This document shows positions 9,015-17,143 of a DNA stretch of 64,000 nucleotides, piece by piece. The stretch comes from Mycobacterium sp. 852002-51057_SCH5723018. Lineage in GTDB: Bacteria; Actinomycetota; Actinomycetes; Mycobacteriales; Mycobacteriaceae. The stretch lies in the NCBI RefSeq assembly GCF_001667035.1, contig NZ_LZIR01000085.1, forward strand, positions 1 through 64,000, given 5' to 3'. The notes beneath the pieces are model-generated. The model did not search any database. It was not told the DNA's origin and worked only from the letters and a program-made list of their open reading frames with translations. Numbering within the stretch: position 1 is the stretch's first letter; every line of letters begins with the position of its first letter. Position numbers and translations under genes: made by a program.

Positions 9015-9890
9015 GTGACACGGCAGACGGCCGCCGACATCGCCGCGGCCCGGGTCGCGGCGGTCCGCGAGGATCCGCCCGGCCGGCTCGTGCTGATGCG
9101 AGAGCTCTACCGGGTCCCGGCGAACTTCGACCGCGGCCATCTGCCGTTTCGGCAGGCGGCGTCGGCCTTCATGGGATGGCAGCTGCGCCGCGGGCTGCTC
9201 AACCCGACGGACGGGCCGGCCGCCGGAAGCCCCTGGTGGCGCGCGATGAACGAGCGCCTGCTCCGCGACGGGTGGGAAGCCCGGGCCCTGGCCTTCGGCC
9301 ACCCCGGCGCCCCGAGCTCGGCGGCGGTCGCCGCGGCGGTGGAGTTCATCCGGCGCCCGTCGGCCCAGCGCTGGTACCGGGCGCACAACCTCAGCGTCGT
9401 CAGCGCGTACCTCGAGCACCGGCAGCTCGCGTCCGGCGAGTCCCGCGTCGAACGTTTCTTCATCAACCTGGTGCTGATGCGGGTCCTCTACGCCCACGCG
9501 CTGGTGGCCGCGCCCCGGCTCGCGCTCGGCTGGCTGGCCGTGGCCGGGCGGCCGCTCGGTGACCCACGTTTGGGCATGACGGGCATCTTCTTGTCGCTGT
9601 CCCGGGTGCTTCCCGACCGCTACCCGCTCGGCGACGACCTGGCTCCGTACCTGCGGGCCGAACATGGAGTGGCGCACCTGCTCGACGTCGGCGTCATCCA
9701 ACCGCGAGTCGAGCAACTCTACGACTGGTCGGCTCGCGAACTGGCCGTTCCCGGCCTGCGACAGCTGCTCGACGGCCAAACCCCTTGCTACGCATGGCCG
9801 GCGGGTGATCAGCAACCGTGGCATCCGGCGCCCTCTCGGCCGGCGCGGGTGGCACGCGCCTTGTTGCCGCCGACGCGCCTGACGTCTTGA
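9015..9890 (+). CDS. Conserved actinobacterial protein of unknown function
   Basis: I do not recognise this 291-residue protein. It is rich in Arg, Ala, Leu and Trp and looks mainly helical. It has no signal peptide and only weakly hydrophobic stretches (for example around INLVLMRVLYAHALVAAPRLALGWLAV, near residues 153-178). Its codon use is as expected for a real high-GC gene. It starts at a GTG divergent from hemL, 102 bases away. Its stop overlaps a possible ATG (9890) for the next gene as TGATG, suggesting the two are co-transcribed. The context is a Ddn-like oxidoreductase and a carboxylic acid reductase. Confidence 0.65.
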   Translation: MTRQTAADIAAARVAAVREDPPGRLVLMRELYRVPANFDRGHLPFRQAASAFMGWQLRRGLLNPTDGPAAGSPWWRAMNERLLRDGWEARALAFGHPGAPSSAAVAAAVEFIRRPSAQRWYRAHNLSVVSAYLEHRQLASGESRVERFFINLVLMRVLYAHALVAAPRLALGWLAVAGRPLGDPRLGMTGIFLSLSRVLPDRYPLGDDLAPYLRAEHGVAHLLDVGVIQPRVEQLYDWSARELAVPGLRQLLDGQTPCYAWPAGDQQPWHPAPSRPARVARALLPPTRLTS

Positions 9891-9922
9891 TGTCGACGGC
9901 ACCGACGAGTTGGATTGAGGGC

Positions 9923-10318
9923 ATGAAATTGCCTCAAGGACTCGCGCGTTTCAACCGCCACGTCACCAACCCCATTCAGCGGATGTGGGCGGGCTGGCTG
10001 CCCCCGTTCGCGATCGTCGAGCACGTCGGGCGGCGCTCGGGCAAGCAATACCACACGCCGGTGAATGCCTTCTACACCAGCGTGAATGGCAAACCGGGGG
10101 TGGCGATCATGCTCACCTACGGCCCCGACCGCGACTGGCTGAAGAACCTCACCGCCGCGGGCAGTGGGCGGATGCGCCGCAACAGCAAGACCTTCGGCAT
10201 CTCCGACCCCAAGGTTGTCAGCAAGGCCGAGGCGGCGGCGTACGTCACCGGCCGGGCGCGGCCGTTATTCGCCAGGCTGCCGTTCGAGGAGGCCGTCCTG
10301 CTCACCAAGACCGACTGA
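9923..10318 (+). CDS. Ddn-like nitroreductase / F420-dependent oxidoreductase family protein
   Basis: This 131-residue protein belongs to the DUF385 group of split-barrel, deazaflavin (F420)-linked proteins widespread in mycobacteria. Evidence is the N-terminal pattern LARFNRHVTNPIQR, then VEHVGRRSGKQYHTPVN, the family signature that lies by the cofactor phosphate, and LTYGPDRDWLKNLTAAGSG. The start at 9923 gives the usual family N-terminus. An ATG at 9890, overlapping the stop of the upstream gene, would add eleven residues and could be used through translational coupling. The substrate is unknown. It lies 71 bases before the carboxylic acid reductase gene. Confidence 0.8.
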   Translation: MKLPQGLARFNRHVTNPIQRMWAGWLPPFAIVEHVGRRSGKQYHTPVNAFYTSVNGKPGVAIMLTYGPDRDWLKNLTAAGSGRMRRNSKTFGISDPKVVSKAEAAAYVTGRARPLFARLPFEEAVLLTKTD

Positions 10319-10389
10319 CTGCACAGAGGCAGTGCGGGTGTATGGCCCCGGCGCGCGCATGACATGGACCGTGGCCACAGGAGGCACCG

Positions 10390-13300
10390 ATGACTGAGAC
10401 TGCCACCGAGCTAGGCCGAGAACAGCGACTGGCCGAGCGTGTCGAGCAGCTGTATGCCAACGATCCGCAGTTTCGGGCCGCCGCACCGTCAGCGGAGGTG
10501 ACCGACGCCGCGCACCGGCCAGGGCTGCGGCTTTCCGAAGTGGTCGACACCTATGTCGACGGGTACGCCGACCGGCCCGCACTGGGACAGCGCGCCTGCG
10601 AGGTGAGCCGCGACGAGTCGACCGGAAGCGCGTCCGCGACATTGCTGTCCGGATTCGAGACCATCACCTACCGCGAGCTGGGCGACCGGGTCTCGGCGCT
10701 GGCGAGCGCGTGGCAGTCCGGTGTGCCGGGCGGTTTTCGCCCGGGCGACTTCGTTGCGGTGCTGGGCTTCACCAGCATCGACTACGTGGTGAACTACCTG
10801 GCCTGCATCCGGCTGGGTGCGGTGTTTGTGCCGCTGCAAACGAGTTCCTCGGCGGCGCAACTGTCCCCGATCGTCGGCGAGACGGCACCGCGCGTGTTCG
10901 CCGTCAGCATCGAATCGCTGGACACCGCCGTCGACGTGCTGATCGACGCCCCCTCGGTCGAACGGCTGGTGGTTTTCGACTACACCAGCGACGACGACGG
11001 CCAGCGCGATCGTTACGACTACGCCAGCGCACGCTTGGGTGCCGCCGGCCGCCGGGTGGAGATGGTGCCGCTCGTCGCGGAGCTGGAGTCCGGACGCGGG
11101 CTCGCGGCCGCGCCGGCGTTCGTGCCGTCGGCTGGCGAAAACCCGTTGGCCACACTGATTTACACGTCAGGCAGCACCGGCGCCCCGAAGGGGGCGATGT
11201 ACACCACCGACATGATGACCCGCATCTGGCAGCGCCCCCACAGCCCCTCGGTGGACATTGGAAGGCAGATTCCCGCGATCCACTTGCAATACATGCCGCT
11301 GTCCCATGTGTACGGGCTGGAATGGCTGATCGCCACGCTGGCCTCCGGCGGAATCGGTTACTTCGCCGCCAAAAGCGACATGTCCACCCTGTTCGACGAC
11401 ATCGGCTTGGTCCGACCCACCGCCCTGAACCTCGTCCCGCGGGTGTGCGACATGTTCTTTCGGCGTTACCGCAAGGAGCTCGACCAGCGATCGCCCGGCG
11501 ACCTCAGCGCCGAACAGCTGGACGAAATGGTAAAAACCGAACTGCGCGAAGACTTTATCGGTGGCCGAGTGCTCTCGGCGATGTGTGGTAGCGCGCCGTT
11601 GTCCAGGCAGATGCATGCCTTCATGGAGTCACTGCTCGACGTCGCGGTCGCCGACGGCTACGGCGCCACGGAGACCGGCGGCGGAATCTTGCGCAACGGC
11701 ATGTTGAAACGCCCGCCGGTGACCGACTACAAACTGGTCGACGTCCCGGAGCTGGGGTACCTCACCACCGACAAGCCGTACCCGCGCGGCGAGCTCTATC
11801 TCAAGGCCAGCACCATCATTCCGGGATATTTCAAGCATCCCGAACTCTCGGCGCAGATTTTCGACGACGACGGGTTCTACAAGACCGGCGACATCATGGC
11901 CGAGCTCGGGCCCGATCACCTGATGTATCTGGACCGTTCCAACAACGTCATCAAACTCTCGCAGGGCGAGTTCGTCGCGGTGTCCCAGCTGGAGGCCACC
12001 TTCTCGACCAGCCCGTACATTCGGCAGGTTTTCCTCTACGGCAGCAGCGAGCAGCCCTTCCTGCTCGCCGTGATCGTCCCGAACGCCGACGCCATCGGTG
12101 ACCGGGACGCGCGGGCCCTGATCGCGGACTCGCTGCAGCGAATAGCGGCCGACGCCCGCCTCAACCCCTACGAGATTCCGCGCGACTTCCTTTTGGAATC
12201 GGAGCGATTCACCCGCGACAACGGCTTGCTCTCCGGCGTGGGCAAGCTACTGCGTCCGGCCCTCAAGGCGCGCTACGGCGAACGACTCGATGCCATGTAC
12301 GCCGACATCGAGGCAAGCCAGAGCGACCAGCTCACCGAGCTGCGCGCGGCGAGCCGCGAGCTGCCGACGATAGAGACCGTTCGCCGGGCCGCCGCGGCCA
12401 CCCTCGGACTGTCGAGCGACTCAGCCCTGGGCGCCGACGCCAAGTTCATTGACCTGGGCGGTGATTCGCTTTCCGCGTTTTCCTTCGCCACCCTGCTGGA
12501 GGGGATATTCGGGATCGACCTGCCCGTGCAGACCATCGTCAGCCCCACCGCGACGCTGGCGACGATAGCGAATTACATTGACGGCGAACGGACCTCGGTA
12601 TCGACACGGCCGACGTTCGCATCGGTGCACGGGCGCGGTGCCACGATTGCCCGCGCGGCGGATCTCACGCTGGACAAGTTCGTCGACGCCGACACCTTGG
12701 CCGCCGCCCGCGGTCTGCCCCGGCCGACCGGCACGGTCAACACCGTGCTGCTGACCGGCGCGAACGGTTATCTCGGGCGCTTCCTGTGCCTCGATTGGCT
12801 CGAACGGCTGGCGCCGACCGGCGGCAAGGTGATCTGCCTGGCCCGCGGCGCCGACCCGACCGCCGGACGCCAGCGCATCGAGGCCGCGATCGACAGCGGC
12901 GACCCCGAATTGTCGGCGCGTTTCCGCGAATTGGCCGACAGGCATCTGCAAGTCCTCGTCGGTGACGTCGGCGCCGCCAACCTCGGCCTCGACACCGCCA
13001 CCTATGACCGGCTCGCCCGCTCGGTGGATCTGATCGTGCACTCCGCGGCCCTGGTCAACCACGTGCTGCCGTACAGTCAGCTGTTCGGACCCAACGTGGT
13101 GGGCACCGCCGAGATCATCAAGCTCGCAATCACCAAGCGGCTCAAGCCAATCAACTACATCTCGACCGTCGCGGTGACCGCGCTGCCGGACGGCGGCTTC
13201 ATCGGTGAGGACGTCGACGTGCGGTCGGCCAGCCCGTCGCGGTCCCTCGACGAGTCCTACGCCAGCGGCTATGCGACTAGCAAGTGGGCGGGCGAGGTGC

Positions 13301-13959
13301 TGTTGCGGGAGGCGCACGATCTGTGCGAGCTGCCGGTGGCGGTGTTCCGGTCCGACATGATCCTGGCGCACAGCCACTTCTCCGGTCAGCTCAATGTGCC
13401 GGACATGTTCACCCGCCTGATCTTGAGCGTGGTGGCCACCGGTATCGCGCCGCGGTCGTTCTATCGGCTGGACGCGTCCGGAAACCCGCAACGCGCCCAT
13501 TACGACGGGCTGCCCGCCGATTTCACCGCCGAGGCGATCACCACGCTGGGCGGGAGCATCAGCGCCGGCTACCGCACCTATAACGTGCTCAACACCCACG
13601 ATGACGGCGTCTCCCTGGACACGTTCGTCGACTGGCTCGTCGCGGCGGGCCACCGGATCGAACGGATCGACGACTACGGCGATTGGCTTACCAGGTTCGA
13701 GGCGGCGATGAAGTCGCTGCCGGACAACCAACGGAAGAACTCCATGCTGCCGCTCATGAGCGCCTACGCCAGGCCCGGCCAGCCGACGCAAGGCACCCAG
13801 ATGCCGGCCGAAAAGTTCCGCGCCGCAGTGCAATCCGCTGGGATCGGTGCCGCCTTGGACGTGCCGCATGTGACCGAGGCGTTGATCGACAAATACGTCT
13901 CGGATCTGGAGCGGCTGGGCTTGCTTCGGCCACGCGCGGCGGCGGCGCCGGCGGGCTGA
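10390..13959 (+). CDS. car: Carboxylic acid reductase (adenylation-carrier-thioester reductase)
   Basis: This 1189-residue enzyme of the CAR/FadD9 family activates carboxylic acids with ATP and reduces the carrier-bound thioester to an aldehyde with NADPH. The adenylation domain (about 1-640) has LIYTSGSTGAPKGAMYT near residues 256-272 and the YGATETGGG motif. The carrier domain has LGGDSLSA with the phosphopantetheine site at Ser693. The reductase domain (about 780-1180) opens with VLLTGANGYLGRFL and has the short-chain dehydrogenase Tyr and Lys in SGYATSKWAGE near residues 960-967. AGGAG six bases before the ATG is a good ribosome site. It needs a phosphopantetheinyl transferase encoded elsewhere. 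It ends four bases before the convergent permease stop. Confidence 0.95.
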   Translation: MTETATELGREQRLAERVEQLYANDPQFRAAAPSAEVTDAAHRPGLRLSEVVDTYVDGYADRPALGQRACEVSRDESTGSASATLLSGFETITYRELGDRVSALASAWQSGVPGGFRPGDFVAVLGFTSIDYVVNYLACIRLGAVFVPLQTSSSAAQLSPIVGETAPRVFAVSIESLDTAVDVLIDAPSVERLVVFDYTSDDDGQRDRYDYASARLGAAGRRVEMVPLVAELESGRGLAAAPAFVPSAGENPLATLIYTSGSTGAPKGAMYTTDMMTRIWQRPHSPSVDIGRQIPAIHLQYMPLSHVYGLEWLIATLASGGIGYFAAKSDMSTLFDDIGLVRPTALNLVPRVCDMFFRRYRKELDQRSPGDLSAEQLDEMVKTELREDFIGGRVLSAMCGSAPLSRQMHAFMESLLDVAVADGYGATETGGGILRNGMLKRPPVTDYKLVDVPELGYLTTDKPYPRGELYLKASTIIPGYFKHPELSAQIFDDDGFYKTGDIMAELGPDHLMYLDRSNNVIKLSQGEFVAVSQLEATFSTSPYIRQVFLYGSSEQPFLLAVIVPNADAIGDRDARALIADSLQRIAADARLNPYEIPRDFLLESERFTRDNGLLSGVGKLLRPALKARYGERLDAMYADIEASQSDQLTELRAASRELPTIETVRRAAAATLGLSSDSALGADAKFIDLGGDSLSAFSFATLLEGIFGIDLPVQTIVSPTATLATIANYIDGERTSVSTRPTFASVHGRGATIARAADLTLDKFVDADTLAAARGLPRPTGTVNTVLLTGANGYLGRFLCLDWLERLAPTGGKVICLARGADPTAGRQRIEAAIDSGDPELSARFRELADRHLQVLVGDVGAANLGLDTATYDRLARSVDLIVHSAALVNHVLPYSQLFGPNVVGTAEIIKLAITKRLKPINYISTVAVTALPDGGFIGEDVDVRSASPSRSLDESYASGYATSKWAGEVLLREAHDLCELPVAVFRSDMILAHSHFSGQLNVPDMFTRLILSVVATGIAPRSFYRLDASGNPQRAHYDGLPADFTAEAITTLGGSISAGYRTYNVLNTHDDGVSLDTFVDWLVAAGHRIERIDDYGDWLTRFEAAMKSLPDNQRKNSMLPLMSAYARPGQPTQGTQMPAEKFRAAVQSAGIGAALDVPHVTEALIDKYVSDLERLGLLRPRAAAAPAG

Positions 13960-13963
13960 TTGC

Positions 13964-15346
13964 TTATTCCGCGGAAGGGATCTCACGTCCGGCACGGACC
14001 CGGCCGCGGGCCCGGGCCCGGGCCCGGGCGAGAAAGTACAGCCCAATCACCACCGCCCAGGACAGCAGGCTGAGCCAGAGCTGACTGCGCGCCGAGCGGT
14101 CGAACGCCATCTGCACCAGCACGCCGGTGATCGCGGCGAGCGTGAGGATCGACAGCACCGGGAAGAACCACATCTTGACCCGCAGCTTTTCCTCGGCGGT
14201 CCGGCGGCGCAGGATGATCTGCGACAGCGCGATCAGCCAGTAGACGAACAAGATGATGGCGCCCGAGGAGTTGAGCAGGAAGAGAAACACCGTGCCGGGC
14301 GCGACCCACGCCATGATCACGCACAGGAACCCGATCGCCGACGAGCACAAGATGGCGAGGTAGGGCACCCCGCGCCGGCTGAGCCTGACCAGCCGAGCCG
14401 GTGCCTCACCCCGGTCGGCGACCACAAACAGCATGCGCGACGCCGTGTACAGGCCCGAGTTCAGACACGACAACACCGCGGTGAGCACCACGGCGTTCAT
14501 CACCTGATCCGCGCCGCGAAGGCCCATGTGCTTGAGCGCCGCCACGTACGGTGAGGCGCCCACCTCCACCGAATCCCAGGGCTGGATTACGACGAGCAGA
14601 AAGACCGAACCGACGAAGAAGATCCCGATGCGCGCCACCACCGATCGCGTCGCGCGCTGGACCGCGAGCTCCGGGTCGCGGCTTTCGGCGGCGGCGACGG
14701 TGACGATCTCGGCGCCGACCATGGAGAAGATCACCACCACGATGGCGGCGAAGATCGCCCCGACACCCTTGGGGAAGAACCCGCCGTGCGACGTGAGGTT
14801 GGAGAAGTCCGGGTGGCGGCCGGGCAGCAACCCGAGCACGAAAACCGTTCCGACGGCCAGGAATACGGCGATCGTCGCGACTTTGATACCGGCGAACCAG
14901 AATTCGAATTCGCCGAACGACGACACCGAGAACAGGTTCGTCGCCGTCATCAGCACCATCAGGCACAGCGACAGCAGCCACAGCGGCGCGTGGAACCAAT
15001 AGTTGAGGACCTTGCCGCCGGCGACGGCCTCGAACCCGACGACGATCACCCAGAAGTACCAATACAGCCAGGCGACCGAGAACCCCGCCCAGCCGCCCAG
15101 CGCCCGCCCGGCGTAATCGGCGAACGACCCGGTCGACGGGTTGGCGGCCGCCATCTCGCCCAGCATCCGCATCACCAACACGATCAGCAGTCCGCACAGC
15201 GCGTAGGTCAGGAACGCGGCGGGCCCGGTGCCCTTGATCACCACGCCGGACCCGACGAACAGCCCGGCGCCGATCACACCGCCGAGGGCGATCATGCTGA
15301 GCTGTCGCTGCGACAGCCCTTGGCGCAGTTGGGTTGAGCCGGCCAT
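13964..15346 (-). CDS. gabP: Amino acid permease, GABA permease (GabP) type
   Basis: This APC-superfamily cytoplasmic membrane transporter has about twelve helices over 460 residues. Family marks are LSMIALGGVIGAGLFVGSG at the N-terminus, the PAAFLTYALCG and EMAAANPSTGSF segments, and FSMVGAEIVTVAAAES in helix 6. It resembles GabP/AnsP-type proton-driven permeases and sits where M. tuberculosis has Rv0522 (gabP). The ATG at 15346 is used. A GTG at 15361 is possible and neither has a clear ribosome site. The C-terminal tail contains an Arg-Ala repeat encoded by a CCCGGG hexamer tract. The real substrate may be another amino acid. Confidence 0.88.
   Translation of the reverse strand: MAGSTQLRQGLSQRQLSMIALGGVIGAGLFVGSGVVIKGTGPAAFLTYALCGLLIVLVMRMLGEMAAANPSTGSFADYAGRALGGWAGFSVAWLYWYFWVIVVGFEAVAGGKVLNYWFHAPLWLLSLCLMVLMTATNLFSVSSFGEFEFWFAGIKVATIAVFLAVGTVFVLGLLPGRHPDFSNLTSHGGFFPKGVGAIFAAIVVVIFSMVGAEIVTVAAAESRDPELAVQRATRSVVARIGIFFVGSVFLLVVIQPWDSVEVGASPYVAALKHMGLRGADQVMNAVVLTAVLSCLNSGLYTASRMLFVVADRGEAPARLVRLSRRGVPYLAILCSSAIGFLCVIMAWVAPGTVFLFLLNSSGAIILFVYWLIALSQIILRRRTAEEKLRVKMWFFPVLSILTLAAITGVLVQMAFDRSARSQLWLSLLSWAVVIGLYFLARARARARGRVRAGREIPSAE
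14008..14029. repeat. CCCGGG hexamer tract inside gabP 3' end
   Basis: The 6-base unit CCCGGG is repeated about three and a half times without a break. On the gabP strand it encodes alternating Arg and Ala just before the C-terminus. A tract like this can change length by slippage in six-base steps without breaking the frame. Confidence 0.8.
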
Positions 15347-15409
15347 GGTTAACCACAGCACATCGGTGGGCGGGGCACCACCCGGGCGCCCGGCGCCACG
15401 CGAAGGGCG

Positions 15410-16150
15410 TCAGTCCAGGCGGGTGGCCACCACGGCCCAGAACGGCAAGTGCACCAGGCCGTCGTCCAGCAGCGGGCTCAGGATGTCCATCTGGCGCTTC
15501 AGCGGCTGCATGAGTTCGGCGGTCTCGCCCTGCTGCTCGGCCATGACCTTGCTCATGGCGTCGAATGTCTCGGGGCCGAAGCGGGCCAGGTATGTGGTGA
15601 CACCCAGGTAGTCCAGGCGCCATCCGCTGGGCCCGAGCACTCGCTCGAAGTTGTCGGCGGCGATGCCGGGCCACTGCAGGCCGTTGACGTTGTGGGTGCC
15701 GAACTCGAACATGTACAGCCGCGCGCCCGGTTTGGTGGCGCGGTGCAGCGCCTGCGCGTAGCGGGTCTGGACCGCCTCGTCACCCATCAGCACGTGGTAG
15801 AAGGCGCTGTCCACCACGGTGTCGAACCGGCCCTCGAACCCGTCCAGCTTGGTGGCGTCGGCCACCTGGAAATCGACCTGCACCCCGGCCCGCTCGGCGT
15901 TGCGCTTGGCCCGCTCGATCGCGGTGGGCGAACCGTCCACTCCGGTCGCCGAATAGCCTTGCGACGCATAGTGAATCGCGTGATAGCCCGGTCCCGTTCC
16001 CGGGTCGAGCACCTCGCCGCGGATCGCCCCGTAGGCCACCAGCTGCTGGACGGCGGGCTGCGGGCCGCCGATGTCCCACGGGATCAGCCCGTCGGTGTGT
16101 TCTGCTTGGCCGTACAACGGCTCGAATCCGGCGCCCGCGTCAGCTGTCAT
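15410..16150 (-). CDS. Class I SAM-dependent methyltransferase
   Basis: This 246-residue Rossmann-fold methyltransferase has motif I VLDPGTGPGYHAIHYA near residues 48-63, the acidic end of strand two in GVDGSPTAIERA, and DFQVADATKLD for motif II. A post-motif segment VDSAFYHVL follows. The acceptor is unknown. The ATG at 16150 has an AGAAG-like site upstream and is preferred to a TTG at 16171. In M. tuberculosis the corresponding positions Rv0520 and Rv0521 are annotated as fragments of a methyltransferase, whereas this copy is continuous. It lies 63 bases beyond gabP on the same strand. Confidence 0.85.
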   Translation of the reverse strand: MTADAGAGFEPLYGQAEHTDGLIPWDIGGPQPAVQQLVAYGAIRGEVLDPGTGPGYHAIHYASQGYSATGVDGSPTAIERAKRNAERAGVQVDFQVADATKLDGFEGRFDTVVDSAFYHVLMGDEAVQTRYAQALHRATKPGARLYMFEFGTHNVNGLQWPGIAADNFERVLGPSGWRLDYLGVTTYLARFGPETFDAMSKVMAEQQGETAELMQPLKRQMDILSPLLDDGLVHLPFWAVVATRLD

Positions 16151-16331
16151 GATCTTCTCGCTTCCGTGCAATGTAGACGCAATCGTTCACTAATTGATGA
16201 GTGTAGCCCGGCCGGCCAAGGAACACACGCGGGCGATCCTCGGTCGTACTACGGCACATCCGTGCCGACGCGACGATGCCGCGGGCGGCTCAATTCTGAA
16301 CCCAGTGCAACCGCTCCCGGGCGTCCCGCGC

Positions 16332-16934
16332 TCAGGGCAATTTGAGTACGGACATATACATTTCGAGGACCGGCCTATAGAGGTCGATGTCATCGAGTTG
16401 GCTTCCCAGCATGACGGCGTCGGTGGTGGCGACGAGTATGTGGGCGAAAGTCAACGGAGGGATCAGCAGCGTGCCGCCCAACCGGTCGATGCCTTCGACG
16501 ACGAACTTTGCCAGCGCGTCGACAACGTGCGCTCGCTTGGCGGCGACCTGTTGTCGTGCGTCGGGGTTGCGCAGCAGATAAAGGGTGAACTCGTGTCCCA
16601 ACGCGGCGTGCTCTGCGCCGCGGTCACGGCCCAGCTGTCGCCACCGCTCGGCGATCTGGTCGAGTTCCCGCGCCCCGATCTGCGTCGCGGTCGACATCAC
16701 CTCGGCGAAATTGTCGAAATAGCGGCGCCAGTACCGGTCGCTCACTGCCAGGAACAGGTCTTCCTTCGTCGAAAAGTGCTTGTAGATCGCACCTTTCGTG
16801 TAGCCCGCCGCATACGCGATGTCATCGAGAGAAGCCGCCATGAAGCCCTTCTCGGCGAACACCTCCTCGGCGGCATCGAGGAGAAGCGAGCGCGTGTGCT
16901 CGAGCCGTCGCTCTCGCGTCCAGCGCTCAACCAT
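16332..16934 (-). CDS. TetR-family transcriptional regulator
   Basis: This 200-residue regulator has an N-terminal HTH: LLDAAEEVFAEKGFMAASLDDIAYAAGYTKG and AIYKHFSTKEDLF, the standard TetR fold at residues 16-60. The rest is a helical ligand-binding domain. It is divergent from the AveC-like/MoxR/VWA/epimerase operon and probably represses it, and perhaps itself, through sites in the shared upstream region. I prefer the ATG at 16934, which lies seven bases after a CACAAT box and could be leaderless. An ATG at 16976 would add 14 residues. The ligand cannot be inferred. Confidence 0.88.
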   Translation of the reverse strand: MVERWTRERRLEHTRSLLLDAAEEVFAEKGFMAASLDDIAYAAGYTKGAIYKHFSTKEDLFLAVSDRYWRRYFDNFAEVMSTATQIGARELDQIAERWRQLGRDRGAEHAALGHEFTLYLLRNPDARQQVAAKRAHVVDALAKFVVEGIDRLGGTLLIPPLTFAHILVATTDAVMLGSQLDDIDLYRPVLEMYMSVLKLP

Positions 16935-16968
16935 GCCAGCGATTGTGTCATAGATTCTAAGAAAACCG

Positions 16969-16997
16969 TTGGTCATTTAGATACTGGTTGGTATATT
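16969..16997 (+). promoter_or_regulatory. Promoter of the AveC-like operon with GTTGGT direct repeats
   Basis: A -35-like TTGGTC (16969-16974) is separated by 17 bases from a -10-like TATATT (16992-16997), reading towards the operon at 17144. GTTGGT occurs at 16968-16973 and again at 16987-16992, so the pair brackets the spacer. Such placement fits repression by the divergent TetR protein. The operator assignment is inference. Confidence 0.5.
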
Positions 16998-17143
16998 GGG
17001 CCAGACCCGGCCTTCTTCCGGAGAGCGAGCGATGACCGCTGTGGATGTCAGACGTCTGAGGCGCAACGTCATCGCCGATCCGGGTCTCGGGGCAATCGAG
17101 TTCGCGAACGCCGTATCACGACGATTCAGAAGGGGACAGTGTC

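Noticed and set aside
12421..14046. 541-codon open frame antisense to the carboxylic acid reductase
   Set aside because: It mirrors the codon positions of car, is Arg/Gly/Gln-rich without family character and has no ribosome site. High-GC genes routinely create such frames.
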